A DNA stretch of 64,000 nt, taken from positions 36,040-100,039 of the forward strand of contig NZ_JACJJC010000011.1 in the NCBI RefSeq assembly GCF_016899755.1, in the 5' to 3' direction. The stretch's first letter is position 1. Each line of letters starts with the position of its first letter. Below, piece by piece: positions 8,071-17,268 of this stretch. Below the pieces are notes generated by a model, which was not told where the DNA came from, searched no databases, and was given only the letters and a program-made list of their open reading frames with translations. The DNA comes from Sutterella massiliensis (GTDB lineage Bacteria; Pseudomonadota; Gammaproteobacteria; Burkholderiales; Burkholderiaceae_F). Both the position numbers and the translations under genes were made by a program.

Positions 8071-9876
8071 ATGAAAACCAAGTTGATCGCATTCGCTGCC
8101 GTTGCAGCGTTCTCGGCCGGCGCTGCCTGGGCCTCTCCGCAGTTTAAGGCCGGGACCTACCAAGCCAAGGCCCCCGGCATCCACGGCGACGTTGTTGTCG
8201 AAACGTCCTTCTCGAAGGACCGCATCGAGTCCGTGAAGGTTGTGAAGCAAACCGAAACACAGGGCATCGGCACGAAGGCCGTCGACATGCTCCCCGGCCG
8301 CATCGTTGACGCGCAGTCGACGAAGGTCGACACGCTCTCGGGCGCAACGATCACGTCGAAGGCCATTCAGACGGCCGTTGACGACTGCATCCGTCAGGCC
8401 GGTGTCGATCCCGCGACGCTTGTCCCCGTTGTCGTTAAGAAGGCTGCCGCTACGAAGGAACTGACGACCGACGTCGTGATTGTGGGCGGCGGCGGCGCGG
8501 GCATGTCCGCGACGATTCGCACCCGCATGAACGGTCTCGATGCCGTTCTCGTCGAAAAGATGCCCTTCATCGGCGGCGCCGCTTCGATTTCGGGCGGCCA
8601 GGTCGTTGCTCAGGGCTCGAAGCTCCAGAAGGCCTTCGGCTCGACGGACGACTCCGTCGATTCGATGGTGAAGGACTTCCTCGCCAACGGCAACAACTTG
8701 AACGACCTCTCGAAGCTCACGCTCTATGCAAAGAACGTCGGCCCCACGATCGACTGGCTGCACGAAGAAGTGGGCGTGAAGTTCATCCCGAACGACCTGC
8801 CCTTCCTAGCCGAATATTCGCACCGCCGCGCCCTTGAATTCCAGGGCGGCGCCGGCACGATGGCGCAGCACCTTCGCGACGTGATCGCCAATAACGGCGC
8901 GCATGTTCTCTACAACACGAAGGTCGAGTCCCTCATCGTCGAGGACGGCAAGGTGATGGGCGTGAATGCCGTCGACACGGCTTCCGGCACGAAGTACACG
9001 ATTCGCGCGAAGAAGACCCTCCTTTCGACGGGCGGCTACGGCAACAACAAGGCCATGCTGACGCCTGAAATGCAGAAGGTCCTCTACTACGGTCCGGTCT
9101 CCTCGACGGGCGACGGCCTTCGCATGGCACAGGGGCTCGATGCCAAGACGCAGCTTCTGCAGTACGGGAAGCGCTATCCGAACGGCATTGAAGTTGCGCC
9201 CGGCATCGCCAAGTCCACGATTTACGCCAATGTCGGCGCGTTCGACCAGGCGGGCATCCTCGTCAACGTCGACGGTGTTCGCTTTGTGAATGAAAAGGCT
9301 TCGAACCGTCACATCCTCGAGCCGATGCTCAAGAACAAGAACGGCCAGGCCTACGTCTTCATGGACCAGAAGTCCTGGGAAGGCTTCTATAAGCGTGCGC
9401 CGGAAACGGGTGTCTCGCAGGCCGACATGGACAAGTACCTCGCCAACGACGGCAAGAGCGCTCCGCTCTTCGTGAAGGGCGCGACGATTGAGGAAGTCGC
9501 CAAGAAGGCGGGCATCAACGCCGAAGCGCTCAAGGCCACCGTCAAGAAGTACAACGACTTCGTGAAGGCCAAGAAGGATGCCGACTTCGGTCGTCCGGTC
9601 GAATACATGAAGGCTGAAATCGCAGCCGAAGGCCCCTACTACATCGTCGAACAGAAGCCGCGCTTTGCGACGACGATGGGCGGCGTCTGCACGGACGACA
9701 ACCTCAACATCGTGAAGACCGACGGCAAGGTCATCCCCAACCTTTACGGTGCGGGTGAAATCGTCGGGGGCGTGATGGGCGACGACTCGCCTGCGGGCGC
9801 CAACGTCGGCTGGGCGCTCACCTCTGGTCGCGTGGCTGCCGATGCGATGGCGAAGGCCATCCGCGAAGGCAAGTAA
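8071..9876 (+). CDS. Periplasmic FMN/FAD reductase of the flavocytochrome c/urocanate reductase type
   Basis: The ATG at 8071 (601 residues) is preferred because a GGAG site lies 9-12 bases upstream and it opens directly into a Sec signal peptide ending at about AWA (residues 19-21). An FMN_bind domain follows, with covalent flavin attachment motif SGAT (90-93). The FAD_binding_2 domain then begins, with GGGGAG at 139-144. There is no haem domain, as in UrdA-like reductases. In place of the fumarate reductase histidine motif HHTMGG this protein has ATTMGG. In place of the arginine motif GTNRLG it has GDDSPAG. Fumarate is therefore unlikely as substrate. Electrons probably come from a quinol-linked cytochrome through FMN. 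Its position after the exported dehydratase suggests a cyclic unsaturated acid as acceptor. Confidence 0.85.
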   Translation: MKTKLIAFAAVAAFSAGAAWASPQFKAGTYQAKAPGIHGDVVVETSFSKDRIESVKVVKQTETQGIGTKAVDMLPGRIVDAQSTKVDTLSGATITSKAIQTAVDDCIRQAGVDPATLVPVVVKKAAATKELTTDVVIVGGGGAGMSATIRTRMNGLDAVLVEKMPFIGGAASISGGQVVAQGSKLQKAFGSTDDSVDSMVKDFLANGNNLNDLSKLTLYAKNVGPTIDWLHEEVGVKFIPNDLPFLAEYSHRRALEFQGGAGTMAQHLRDVIANNGAHVLYNTKVESLIVEDGKVMGVNAVDTASGTKYTIRAKKTLLSTGGYGNNKAMLTPEMQKVLYYGPVSSTGDGLRMAQGLDAKTQLLQYGKRYPNGIEVAPGIAKSTIYANVGAFDQAGILVNVDGVRFVNEKASNRHILEPMLKNKNGQAYVFMDQKSWEGFYKRAPETGVSQADMDKYLANDGKSAPLFVKGATIEEVAKKAGINAEALKATVKKYNDFVKAKKDADFGRPVEYMKAEIAAEGPYYIVEQKPRFATTMGGVCTDDNLNIVKTDGKVIPNLYGAGEIVGGVMGDDSPAGANVGWALTSGRVAADAMAKAIREGK

Positions 9877-9938
9877 TTGCACAATCGGTCGGTCTCTCTT
9901 GAGACCGGCCGACGAAAAGCAAACATTGCCCCTCAAGG

Positions 9939-9980
9939 CGAAGAGCTTCCGTTTGACCTCGCGGAGGCTCTTCGTCTTTT
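9939..9980 (+). terminator. Terminator after the FMN/FAD reductase
   Basis: The arms CGAAGAGCTTCCG (9939-9951) and CGGAGGCTCTTCG (9962-9974), with one mismatch, are followed by TCTTTT. A second hairpin lies just upstream (about 9888-9912). Confidence 0.75.
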
Positions 9981-10094
9981 GTGTTGAAGTCGTTGCGGAG
10001 AATTCAATTGAGTTTTGTGCGTTCGTTTCTCTGCCTCATTTCACAGCCGTCAGGTGTGCCGGATTTGAGTCGATAAAACTTTCCATCAATGACG

Positions 10095-10131
10095 AAGCGG
10101 TCCGAATCATTTCGATGTCGGACCGCTTTCA
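10095..10131. terminator. Hairpin between convergent reductase and sulfotransferase genes
   Basis: The arms AAGCGGTCCGA and TCGGACCGCTT form a strong stem just beyond the sulfotransferase stop codon. There is no long T run on either strand. Confidence 0.5.
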
Positions 10132-10157
10132 CTCAATCGATCGCTTTCAAACTTCGA

Positions 10158-11972
10158 TTACATGATTTTGCCGTTGAAGGCTTTGTTCACGTCGAAGGCA
10201 AACGCCTGATAACCCGTCGTATTCTTCAACTGGATTTCGACAGCAGGCGTGGTCGAACCCCATTCGAACTCGTCAAGGTACGGGTTCGGTGCCGAAGTGA
10301 GACCGCCCGTCTTGAGGTCGTAATTGGCACCTGCCGTGGCGGCATAAGCGATGATGGAGTCCTTGTCGGGCATGTATTCGACCAGGCTCGTCACGGGGCT
10401 GAACCATTCGTGGCCCATTTCCTTGCCGTATTCCCAGATCTGTTCAACCGTTCGCTTTTCCTGATCGATCTTGTAGATGACCGCACGGCTGTACTTCATG
10501 TCGGGAAGCGGCGGCTGATCAAATCCGCGGCCGTCGCCGTTGTCGAAGACCGAAATGAAGATCGTTTTCTTATCGGACTTCGAATCAATTCGGAATGCCG
10601 TGTGCTGCGTCCAGGTCCAATCGAAGTTCGTGTTTTCGCAGGCGGCATCTCCGCAGGCGAGTGGCTTTCCGTTTGCGTCAACCGGCGTCAGCAGCGCGTC
10701 CGACCAAGGCTTCTTCCAGCCGCGCGGCGCACCGAGGATCCATTTCACCTTCTTGTCGCGCCCGATCTTGATCACCGCGCACTGGTGGCGCGACGAAATA
10801 ATGATCGAGTCGTCCGTCGGATCGTAATCGACCGAGTTGACGTGCGCCCAGTTGCGCCCCGGTCCCGTACCGACAATGTCGCCGAAGTGCGCCTCTTTGT
10901 CGAGCTTCTGGAGGTCTTCACTCGAAAGCGTCTTGCCGGCGAGCTTCGGATCGATGTTGAGGCACACCGCCCCCTGGTCGAGCGCCTTGATAGCCGTGTC
11001 GCGGTACGGGTCGAGGATTTCCCAAAGACGCCATTCTTCAACGACGTTGCCGTTCTGATCGACTTCAACGATCATGTCGCGCACTGTACGCACGTTGCGT
11101 CCGTCGCTGCGCTTCAGGTTTGAGGAGGCAACGCGCAGGAAGTAGTGGCCGTTTTGCGCGGCGTCCATCGTGTGCGAGAAGTCGTTGTACCCGTAGGGAA
11201 GTCGCCGATTCCAGATTTCGCGCCCCATGATGTCGTACTTGACGTAGTGCTGGCCGTAACCCCAGGTAATCGCGCCGTCTTCATTCTGGCGCAGGCCCAT
11301 CATGATGCCGCCGTCATAGAGCGAGTCGACGTCGTAGATGCCGATCGGATAGAGGTACCAACGAACGTCGCCTTTCGTGTCGATAATCATGTTGAGCGGA
11401 TAGGACGACCACTGCAGCGCACCGCCCTCGGGGTTGTTCCAGACGGCATGGCGCGTGTTGTTGTTGCCGCCGATGTTGTTGATGTAATAGAGGCGGTCTG
11501 CGAATTTTGCAGGCGCGGCTTTGCGAACGACGGCCTTCGGGAACGGATGAAGACCGAAGATATCGTTCGTTGCCATCGTGTAAGTCTCCGTGATGCGCTC
11601 GGTCTTGCCGTAGAAGATCCGGTCGTACGTCACTTCGACCTTATTGCGGTAGTCGGGATAAAGACCGAAGACCGGAATGCCGCCGTGCGTGAGGAGCTGC
11701 GAATCCGAGACTTTATAGGCGATTTCCTGGCCGCCCTCTTTCGGGACGATGCGAACGCTTGCGTTCCTGAGCTCATAGCCGCCGTTGCGGATGATGGCCG
11801 TGAGCGGTGCGATCTTATAAGGATTCATGATCACTTCGCCGATCTTCTGCTTCTTGTAGATCGTCGAAGGTCCGGACGGGCCGCCGAAGGCGTGAGCGAC
11901 CATCGGGACTGCGGCTGCGGCGGCAGCAAAGACAGTGAGGCGTGCAAAATCGCGGCGTGAAATACCGGACAT
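10158..11972 (-). CDS. assT: Tat-type periplasmic aryl-sulfate sulfotransferase
   Basis: This enzyme transfers sulfate between phenolic compounds without PAPS and acts in the periplasm. The start at 11972 (604 residues) has an AAAGGAGA site and gives the signal MSGISRRDFARL plus a hydrophobic segment, a twin-arginine type. The body carries ASST motifs, including SSRHQCAVIKI, KWILGAPRGW and WTQHTAF; the His of the last resembles the sulfohistidine site. It is single-copy and divergent from a LysR regulator, which probably controls it. No DsbL/DsbI pair, often encoded beside assT in enterobacteria, is present. In the gut such enzymes act on phenolic sulfates and bile or drug conjugates; the real acceptor is unknown. 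Confidence 0.85.
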   Translation of the reverse strand: MSGISRRDFARLTVFAAAAAAVPMVAHAFGGPSGPSTIYKKQKIGEVIMNPYKIAPLTAIIRNGGYELRNASVRIVPKEGGQEIAYKVSDSQLLTHGGIPVFGLYPDYRNKVEVTYDRIFYGKTERITETYTMATNDIFGLHPFPKAVVRKAAPAKFADRLYYINNIGGNNNTRHAVWNNPEGGALQWSSYPLNMIIDTKGDVRWYLYPIGIYDVDSLYDGGIMMGLRQNEDGAITWGYGQHYVKYDIMGREIWNRRLPYGYNDFSHTMDAAQNGHYFLRVASSNLKRSDGRNVRTVRDMIVEVDQNGNVVEEWRLWEILDPYRDTAIKALDQGAVCLNIDPKLAGKTLSSEDLQKLDKEAHFGDIVGTGPGRNWAHVNSVDYDPTDDSIIISSRHQCAVIKIGRDKKVKWILGAPRGWKKPWSDALLTPVDANGKPLACGDAACENTNFDWTWTQHTAFRIDSKSDKKTIFISVFDNGDGRGFDQPPLPDMKYSRAVIYKIDQEKRTVEQIWEYGKEMGHEWFSPVTSLVEYMPDKDSIIAYAATAGANYDLKTGGLTSAPNPYLDEFEWGSTTPAVEIQLKNTTGYQAFAFDVNKAFNGKIM

Positions 11973-12214
11973 GGTTTTCTCTCCTTTTAACGAAGCTTTT
12001 GCGCGGTCTAGGCTCGCGCGGCGACCGAGCGCAAAGACTGTCAATCATGCTGAGAGACTTTAATGAGCAAGTAATTTGATGAAAATTGATCTTTCCCCTC
12101 GGCGAATTCGCATTTTCGTCAAAATGTTTTCAATGTAATTTTTCCGTAGACTCGTCAAAAGCAACGTTCTTCTCTCCCGAGAGGGGCATCCTTTTACGCT
12201 TTGAGGTTCTATCT

Positions 12215-13132
12215 ATGTCGAAATCGCCGCTCGACAATCTCCAGTCGCTCAGACTACTCGAAGAAATTTTGCGTACCGGGCAGCTTTCCGCTGCCGCCGA
12301 GGCGCTTCTAGTGAATGTGGCGACGGCAAGCCGGCAGCTTAACGACTTGCGCTCGGCGCTCTGCGATGAACTTTTCGTGCGTAACGGCAAAGGACTCGTG
12401 CCTACCGCACGCATGCTTACGCTTCGGCCGATTGTTCGCCAGATTCTTCAGAACGTGGAGGCGCTAGCAAACGACGATGTTTTCTCGCCCGAACGCGCAA
12501 CCGGCACTTTCCGAATCCTCACTTACGACAACGCTCTGCTCCTTTACATATTTCCTGCGCTGCCGACCATACGGTGTAAAGCGCCCGAGCTTAATCTCGA
12601 GTTCGGCTTTGTTGCAACGACCGAGCAGCTTATCGACGAGCTTCGCCGCGGCGAAGCCGATCTAGCGATCTTTCCTGTGCCGCCCAAACGTTCCGACATG
12701 ATTGCGATCGACCTCGATGCACAGCATTACCGGCTGTTGATGCGGCAAAACCACCCGCTGTCAGACCAACGCATTCCGATAAATGCGGTCACGCTGCGGC
12801 CCTACACGCAGCTGATGCCGGGCAGTCGACCGATTCGTCCCTGGACGACCCTTCGTGATGAAGGCCAGCCGTCGATCGTCATTCCCTATTTCAATACGGC
12901 GCCGTTTCTCGTCTTGGAAACCGACTTCATTATGTGGATTCCTTCGAGAACCGCCGAATATTGGCTCGCTCGAGGCGGCTATGCCGTACGCGACTTGCCG
13001 CCTGAGCTTGCTTACGCCTTCAGTCCGAAGCTCATCTGGAACACGCGCTCGGATGGCGATCCGCTGCATCAGTGGGTGCGCTCTCTCGTAGCCGCACATC
13101 ATGAAGCGGGAAGCGAATTGTCTGAAAAGTGA
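12215..13132 (+). CDS. LysR-family transcriptional regulator, divergent from the sulfotransferase gene
   Basis: This is a 305-residue regulator. The N-terminal winged helix-turn-helix is seen in LRLLEEILRTGQLSAAAEAL and the segment that follows, and a LysR substrate-binding domain covers about residues 95-300. The ATG at 12215 follows a GAGG site; the reading frame extends further upstream, but that part is not HTH-like. Divergent placement from assT is the classic LysR arrangement, so I infer that it controls the sulfotransferase gene. The inducer is unknown, though a phenol or phenyl sulfate would be a reasonable guess. Confidence 0.85.
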   Translation: MSKSPLDNLQSLRLLEEILRTGQLSAAAEALLVNVATASRQLNDLRSALCDELFVRNGKGLVPTARMLTLRPIVRQILQNVEALANDDVFSPERATGTFRILTYDNALLLYIFPALPTIRCKAPELNLEFGFVATTEQLIDELRRGEADLAIFPVPPKRSDMIAIDLDAQHYRLLMRQNHPLSDQRIPINAVTLRPYTQLMPGSRPIRPWTTLRDEGQPSIVIPYFNTAPFLVLETDFIMWIPSRTAEYWLARGGYAVRDLPPELAYAFSPKLIWNTRSDGDPLHQWVRSLVAAHHEAGSELSEK

Positions 13133-13475
13133 ATTTTGTCGTTGCTATTCGTACGCGAATAATGGGAAAGCGATTTGGTTGTGTCGTCGGCACTTTTGCA
13201 AACTGACGTCGATCAAACCAAAACATTTTATGCGGATGCGAACGATTTACATTCGTTCCTATTTCGTCGAAAATTGACAGCCTGAACTGCGGATTTGCTT
13301 TCACCGGCAGGCGGCATACAATTAGTGGGGTCGGATCCCAATGGACCGCGCATGACTGCAAGCCCTCCGTATACCCCCGCAAACGGTTCAGTGAAGCGTG
13401 AATTGCGGAAGCGTTAGACCGATCGATAACCATTAATCAATGATCGGGCGTTTCCGTCGTTGGAGTAACAGAAAA
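13133..13475. promoter_or_regulatory. Upstream region of the metal ATPase cassette with a palindrome
   Basis: No gene is visible in these 343 bases. At about 13237-13255 there is a palindrome GAACGA-N7-TCGTTC. It resembles the Fur-like AACGA/TCGTT repeats also found in the porin-feo intergenic region, so it is a candidate metalloregulator operator. Confidence 0.35.
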
Positions 13476-13808
13476 ATGAATCAGAACGTCAAATACGGAC
13501 TCTTTTTCCTCGGAGGGGTTGCCCTCGGTGCGCTCGGCGCCGTTGTTGTTACCCGCGGCAAGCTTGATGTGAAGCCGCTCGCGACGAATCTCATTTCGGG
13601 CGGCATCGACCTGCGCGAAAAGGCGCTCGCCGCCGTCGAATCCGTGAAGGAAGACATCGCCGACGTCGTTGCCGAAGCGCAGGTGAAGTCGCAGGAAAAG
13701 CGCGAAGCGGCCGAAGCCGCCGCTGCTGCCGCGACGGCCGCCCAGTCGGAAGAAAAGCCCGCCGAGGCGCCCAAGGCTGAAACGCCCGCTGCGCAGCCTG
13801 CCTGCTGA
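13476..13808 (+). CDS. Small membrane-anchored DUF6110/YtxH-like protein of the P-type ATPase cassette
   Basis: This 110-residue protein starts at 13476 behind a GGAG site. One N-terminal membrane helix (YGLFFLGGVALGALGAVVV) is followed by a charged helical region with EDIADVVAEAQVKSQEKREA, then an Ala/Pro-rich tail. I recall similar small proteins (DUF6110 family) encoded beside heavy-metal P-type ATPases in Firmicutes, and the context here is the same. The function is not established; it may be a scaffold or assembly partner for the transporter. It has no Cys or His metal site except a C-terminal Cys. Confidence 0.6.
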   Translation: MNQNVKYGLFFLGGVALGALGAVVVTRGKLDVKPLATNLISGGIDLREKALAAVESVKEDIADVVAEAQVKSQEKREAAEAAAAAATAAQSEEKPAEAPKAETPAAQPAC

Positions 13809-13969
13809 TTTGAACGAAGAAGTCGTGCGCATGCGCGGCCGCCCGGACGTTACCCTCGTCCGGCGTTTTGCCCATGCGCACCATTCGCTATCTTCAATCG
13901 ACTGACGCAATCGCGTCCGTTCCTCGTTGAAGACGGAACGGGCGCTTTCGCCGTCACCAGGGAGGCAGC

Positions 13970-16480
13970 ATGATTTTTACTTTGAAGCACGCCGTCGGCA
14001 ACCGCGAGCGCTGGCGTACGACGACGCCCTTGACGGCCGCGAGTGCCGAGGTGCTCGCCGACGAAGTGGCTTCGGTTGACGGAGTCACGGGCGTTTCCGT
14101 CAACGTTCGTACGGGCTCGGTTGTTCTGACGGTCGATTCGCTCGAGGCGAAGCGCCGCACGGCCGCTTACTTCGCCTCGCTTGCGAAGAATCCCCTTTAT
14201 TACAGAGCTGCTCGCAAGAAGAGCGCATCTCCTGAGAGGCCGGCTGCGTCCGCCGCGTGCGCGAAGCTGCCGCGAGATCGTGCTCTACGCAACGATCTCC
14301 CCGCGCTCGAAGCGCGCTCGGGTGCCGCCCGGAGTGCGGCTTCGCAGGGCTTTATTTCTGCTGGCAACATCATCGAAGGCACCGTGAACGAAATCGGCCG
14401 CGGTTTCACCCGTATGCCGCTTCTTGCGGTGCTCGGCCGCATTCGCGAGATGATCACCGAGGCGCTTTCGGGCGTCAAGCGCGGCAAGAATGCACTGACG
14501 CGCGCAGCCGCTTCGTCGGCGCTTTTGCCCGTGAAGCCGGAAGACGGTGCCGAGCTCGATTTTTCGAGCCTCGCGCGCTACGTTTTTTTGCGTCCGGTTC
14601 TTCCGATGATTGTCAATATCGGCAACGCCGTTCTCGGCGCACTGCCGATCATTGCAGAGGGCCTCAAGAATCTCTTTAAGGGCAAGCTCAACGTCCCGGT
14701 GCTCGATGCCGCCGCGCTGATCGTGTCGCTCTTGCGGCGCGACTTCAAGACCGTGGGGCTTCTCGTCGTGCTCTTGGGGCTTGGCGAAATGCTCGAAAAC
14801 TACACGCGCAAGAAGTCCCTCGATTCCCTTGCCGACGAGCTTGCTCTCAAGGTCGACAAGGTGTGGGTGCGCCGCGGCGAGACGGGTGAGCGCGTCGAGT
14901 CGATTCCGCTCTCGGACCTCACGCTCGAAGACACCGTTGTCGTGCGTGCGGGGTCCGTTATTCCAGCGGACGGCATCGTTGTCTCGGGCGACGCCTCCGT
15001 CAACCAGGCGACGATGACGGGCGAGCCCCTCCCTGTCCACAGAACGGCGGGCGGGAGCGTTTTCGCGGGCACCGTTGTCGAAGACGGCGAGATCGACGTG
15101 CGCCCGACGGCGCTCGGCGACAAATCGCGCCTCTCGAAGATCGTTCGCTTCATCGAAACGAGCGAAGCGGCCAAAGCGGGCATCCAGGGGAAGGCCGAAC
15201 ACTTGGCCGACGCGATTGTGCCCTACAACTTCCTTTTGGCTGGTCTCGTTTGGCTCTTTACCCGCGACCTCACCCGCACGGCTTCTGTGCTCCTTGTCGA
15301 CTATTCGTGTGCGCTTCGTTTGGCAACGCCGCTCGCCATTCTTACGGCGATGCGCGTCGGCACGGGCCGCGGCGTCCTCGTGAAGGGCGGTCGATACCTC
15401 GAGGCGCTCGCGGAAACCGATACGGTCGTTTTCGACAAGACGGGGACCCTCACGCAGGCGTCGCCCGTTCTTTCCGACGTCGTTTCGCTTGATCCCGCAT
15501 ACGACCGCAAGGCGCTTTTGAAGCTCGCGGCGTGTCTCGAAGAGCACTTCCCGCATCCCGTTTCCCGCGCCATCGTACGCGCAGCCGACGAGGAAGCGGT
15601 CTTCCACGACGACGAAAAGCACGATACCGAAGTGCGCTACATCGTCGCGCACGGCATCTGCTCGTCGGTGGACGGTTTGAAGTGCGTGCTCGGCAGCCGA
15701 CATTTCGTCGGCGACGACGAAGGGGTGGACCTCGCGCTCGCGCAGCCTGTGGTCGAAACGCTCGCGGCCGATGGCAAGTCGATTCTCTATTTCGCCGTGG
15801 GCGGCAAACTCGTGGGCGTACTCGGTATCGAAGACCCGCTTCGCGAAGAGGCGGCCGAAACGGTTCGCGCGCTTCGCAGCCGCGGCATCAAGCGCATCGT
15901 GATGCTCACGGGCGACGACGAGCGCACGGCTGCGACCGTCGCGGCGAAGCTCGGTCTCGACGACTTCCGCGCGCAGGTGCTTCCGGAAGAAAAGGCGGCG
16001 CACGTCGAGGCGCTTGTTCGTGCGGGCGCCAAGGTGCTCATGGTGGGCGACGGCATCAACGATTCGCCTGCGCTCTCCGCGGCAAACGTCGGCGTCACGC
16101 TTCGCGACGGCACCGATATCGCGCAGGAAGTGGCCGACGTCGTCCTGACGGGGAACAACCTCCTCGGTCTCCCGGTTGCTATCGACCTCGGCCGCGCAGC
16201 CATGCGACGCATCAAGCAGAACTTCGCGATCTCGGTGGGTCTCAATACGGGGTTCCTCGCGGGCGGCTTGACGGGGCTCCTGCAGCCCGCGGCCGGCGCG
16301 CTCCTGCACAACGCGACGACGATCGGCGTTTGCCTCAATGCCATGCAGCCGACGCTTGCTCCGCAAGGACATCGTACTTTTGCCGACCGCATGAGCGACA
16401 TCGCCGAAAACCTGCATGGTACGCTCGAGCACATACGCGGCGACGCAGCGGCTGCTTCCCCTGTTGCTGCCGCTTCATGA
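13970..16480 (+). CDS. Metal-translocating P1B-type ATPase with HMA_2-like N terminus and unusual SCA membrane motif
   Basis: This is an 836-residue inner-membrane pump. The N-terminal about 70 residues form an HMA_2-like ferredoxin fold without the usual CXXC metal site. Actuator TGE is at 350-352, the catalytic Asp489 lies in DKTGTLT, the HP motif is in EEHFPHPVSRA and the hinge is GDGINDSPAL. The membrane metal-site motif reads DYSCALRLATP (SCA at 446-448) rather than CPC, CPH, SPC or TPC. The metal is therefore not predictable; copper is unlikely from sequence alone. It sits in a cassette with a DUF6110-like protein upstream and an HMA_2-like membrane protein 20 bases downstream. Export of a metal, or delivery of a metal to exported proteins, are both possible. 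Confidence 0.85.
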   Translation: MIFTLKHAVGNRERWRTTTPLTAASAEVLADEVASVDGVTGVSVNVRTGSVVLTVDSLEAKRRTAAYFASLAKNPLYYRAARKKSASPERPAASAACAKLPRDRALRNDLPALEARSGAARSAASQGFISAGNIIEGTVNEIGRGFTRMPLLAVLGRIREMITEALSGVKRGKNALTRAAASSALLPVKPEDGAELDFSSLARYVFLRPVLPMIVNIGNAVLGALPIIAEGLKNLFKGKLNVPVLDAAALIVSLLRRDFKTVGLLVVLLGLGEMLENYTRKKSLDSLADELALKVDKVWVRRGETGERVESIPLSDLTLEDTVVVRAGSVIPADGIVVSGDASVNQATMTGEPLPVHRTAGGSVFAGTVVEDGEIDVRPTALGDKSRLSKIVRFIETSEAAKAGIQGKAEHLADAIVPYNFLLAGLVWLFTRDLTRTASVLLVDYSCALRLATPLAILTAMRVGTGRGVLVKGGRYLEALAETDTVVFDKTGTLTQASPVLSDVVSLDPAYDRKALLKLAACLEEHFPHPVSRAIVRAADEEAVFHDDEKHDTEVRYIVAHGICSSVDGLKCVLGSRHFVGDDEGVDLALAQPVVETLAADGKSILYFAVGGKLVGVLGIEDPLREEAAETVRALRSRGIKRIVMLTGDDERTAATVAAKLGLDDFRAQVLPEEKAAHVEALVRAGAKVLMVGDGINDSPALSAANVGVTLRDGTDIAQEVADVVLTGNNLLGLPVAIDLGRAAMRRIKQNFAISVGLNTGFLAGGLTGLLQPAAGALLHNATTIGVCLNAMQPTLAPQGHRTFADRMSDIAENLHGTLEHIRGDAAAASPVAAAS

Positions 16481-16500
16481 AGAATTGAGAGGTTTTCATC

Positions 16501-17136
16501 ATGGAAATGACCGACATCAAAACCTGCGTTCGATCGTTGACGCGCGGGCGTGCTCGGCTTCGTCACGAGAGGCTTTCCGGGCTTGACGCGCAAACGATCG
16601 CAACGGCCGAATCGTTTCTCATGGGGCTCGAAGGCGTAACAAGCGCCGCGATCAATCCGCGCGTGGGGAGTCTTCTTCTCACGTGGGACGAATCGGTGAC
16701 GAATGCCGAAACGCTTCTCGAGTCGGCGCAGTTTTTCATGGCCTTCCTTGGCGACGATGAGGACGCTCCTCGCGATGCGTGCGGGTCCGAACCCTGTTGC
16801 GGCGAATGCGACTCGGCCGAATCCGCATCGCAGACGGCTTCGCACGCCGATTCGTGCCGATGCTGCGAATCGGCGCGCGGTGCGATCCGCGCCGTTGAGG
16901 GCGCCATTCACCGCACGGGCGGCGCAGCGCTCGACCTCTTTGCGCCTGTCCTTGCGCCCGATCAGCATAAGGGCGGCCGAAAGCGTCGCGTAACGCAGAA
17001 CCGCCTGATGCTGCTTGCCTATCTTGCAAGCATCGGGATACTCGGCTTCGGTGCAAAGCGTCTGCACTGGGTGATAGGAACGGGCTTTACGGCGCTCCTC
17101 GGGGTGCACCTCTATCAGCACCGCCGCGTGCTCTGA
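16501..17136 (+). CDS. HMA_2-domain membrane protein with a Cys-rich linker
   Basis: This 211-residue protein starts 20 bases after the ATPase stop. Residues about 8-75 resemble the ATPase N-terminal HMA_2 domain (GLEGVTSAAINPRVGSLLL) and again lack CXXC. A Cys-rich segment follows (CGSEPCCGECDSAESAS and, later, DSCRCCESARG) that could bind metal. Two hydrophobic helices occur near the C terminus (about 165-205). It probably works with the ATPase as a metal-binding or regulatory subunit. This role is inferred from context only. Confidence 0.65.
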   Translation: MEMTDIKTCVRSLTRGRARLRHERLSGLDAQTIATAESFLMGLEGVTSAAINPRVGSLLLTWDESVTNAETLLESAQFFMAFLGDDEDAPRDACGSEPCCGECDSAESASQTASHADSCRCCESARGAIRAVEGAIHRTGGAALDLFAPVLAPDQHKGGRKRRVTQNRLMLLAYLASIGILGFGAKRLHWVIGTGFTALLGVHLYQHRRVL

Positions 17137-17167
17137 CGGATCGCCTTTCTTGGCTATAGTGCACAAA

Positions 17168-17202
17168 GCTGCGGATGCGTTTCCGAAAAGCGCATCCGCA
17201 GC
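17168..17202 (+). other. Strong hairpin after the HMA_2 gene
   Basis: The perfect 12-base arms GCTGCGGATGCG (17168-17179) and CGCATCCGCAGC (17191-17202) form a hairpin. There is no immediate T run, so it may act as an RNA-processing or partial-termination site. Confidence 0.5.
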
Positions 17203-17268
17203 GCCGTTTCGGGCGTCGAATTATTTTGAAAAACGCCCTTCTCTCTCCCTCTTGCAGTCGCTGCCGCT

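Noticed and set aside
14285..16432. Very long minus-strand ORF opposite the P-type ATPase
   Set aside because: It is an antisense shadow of a GC-rich gene. Its protein is His/Arg-rich with no family motif, while the plus strand encodes a complete ATPase.
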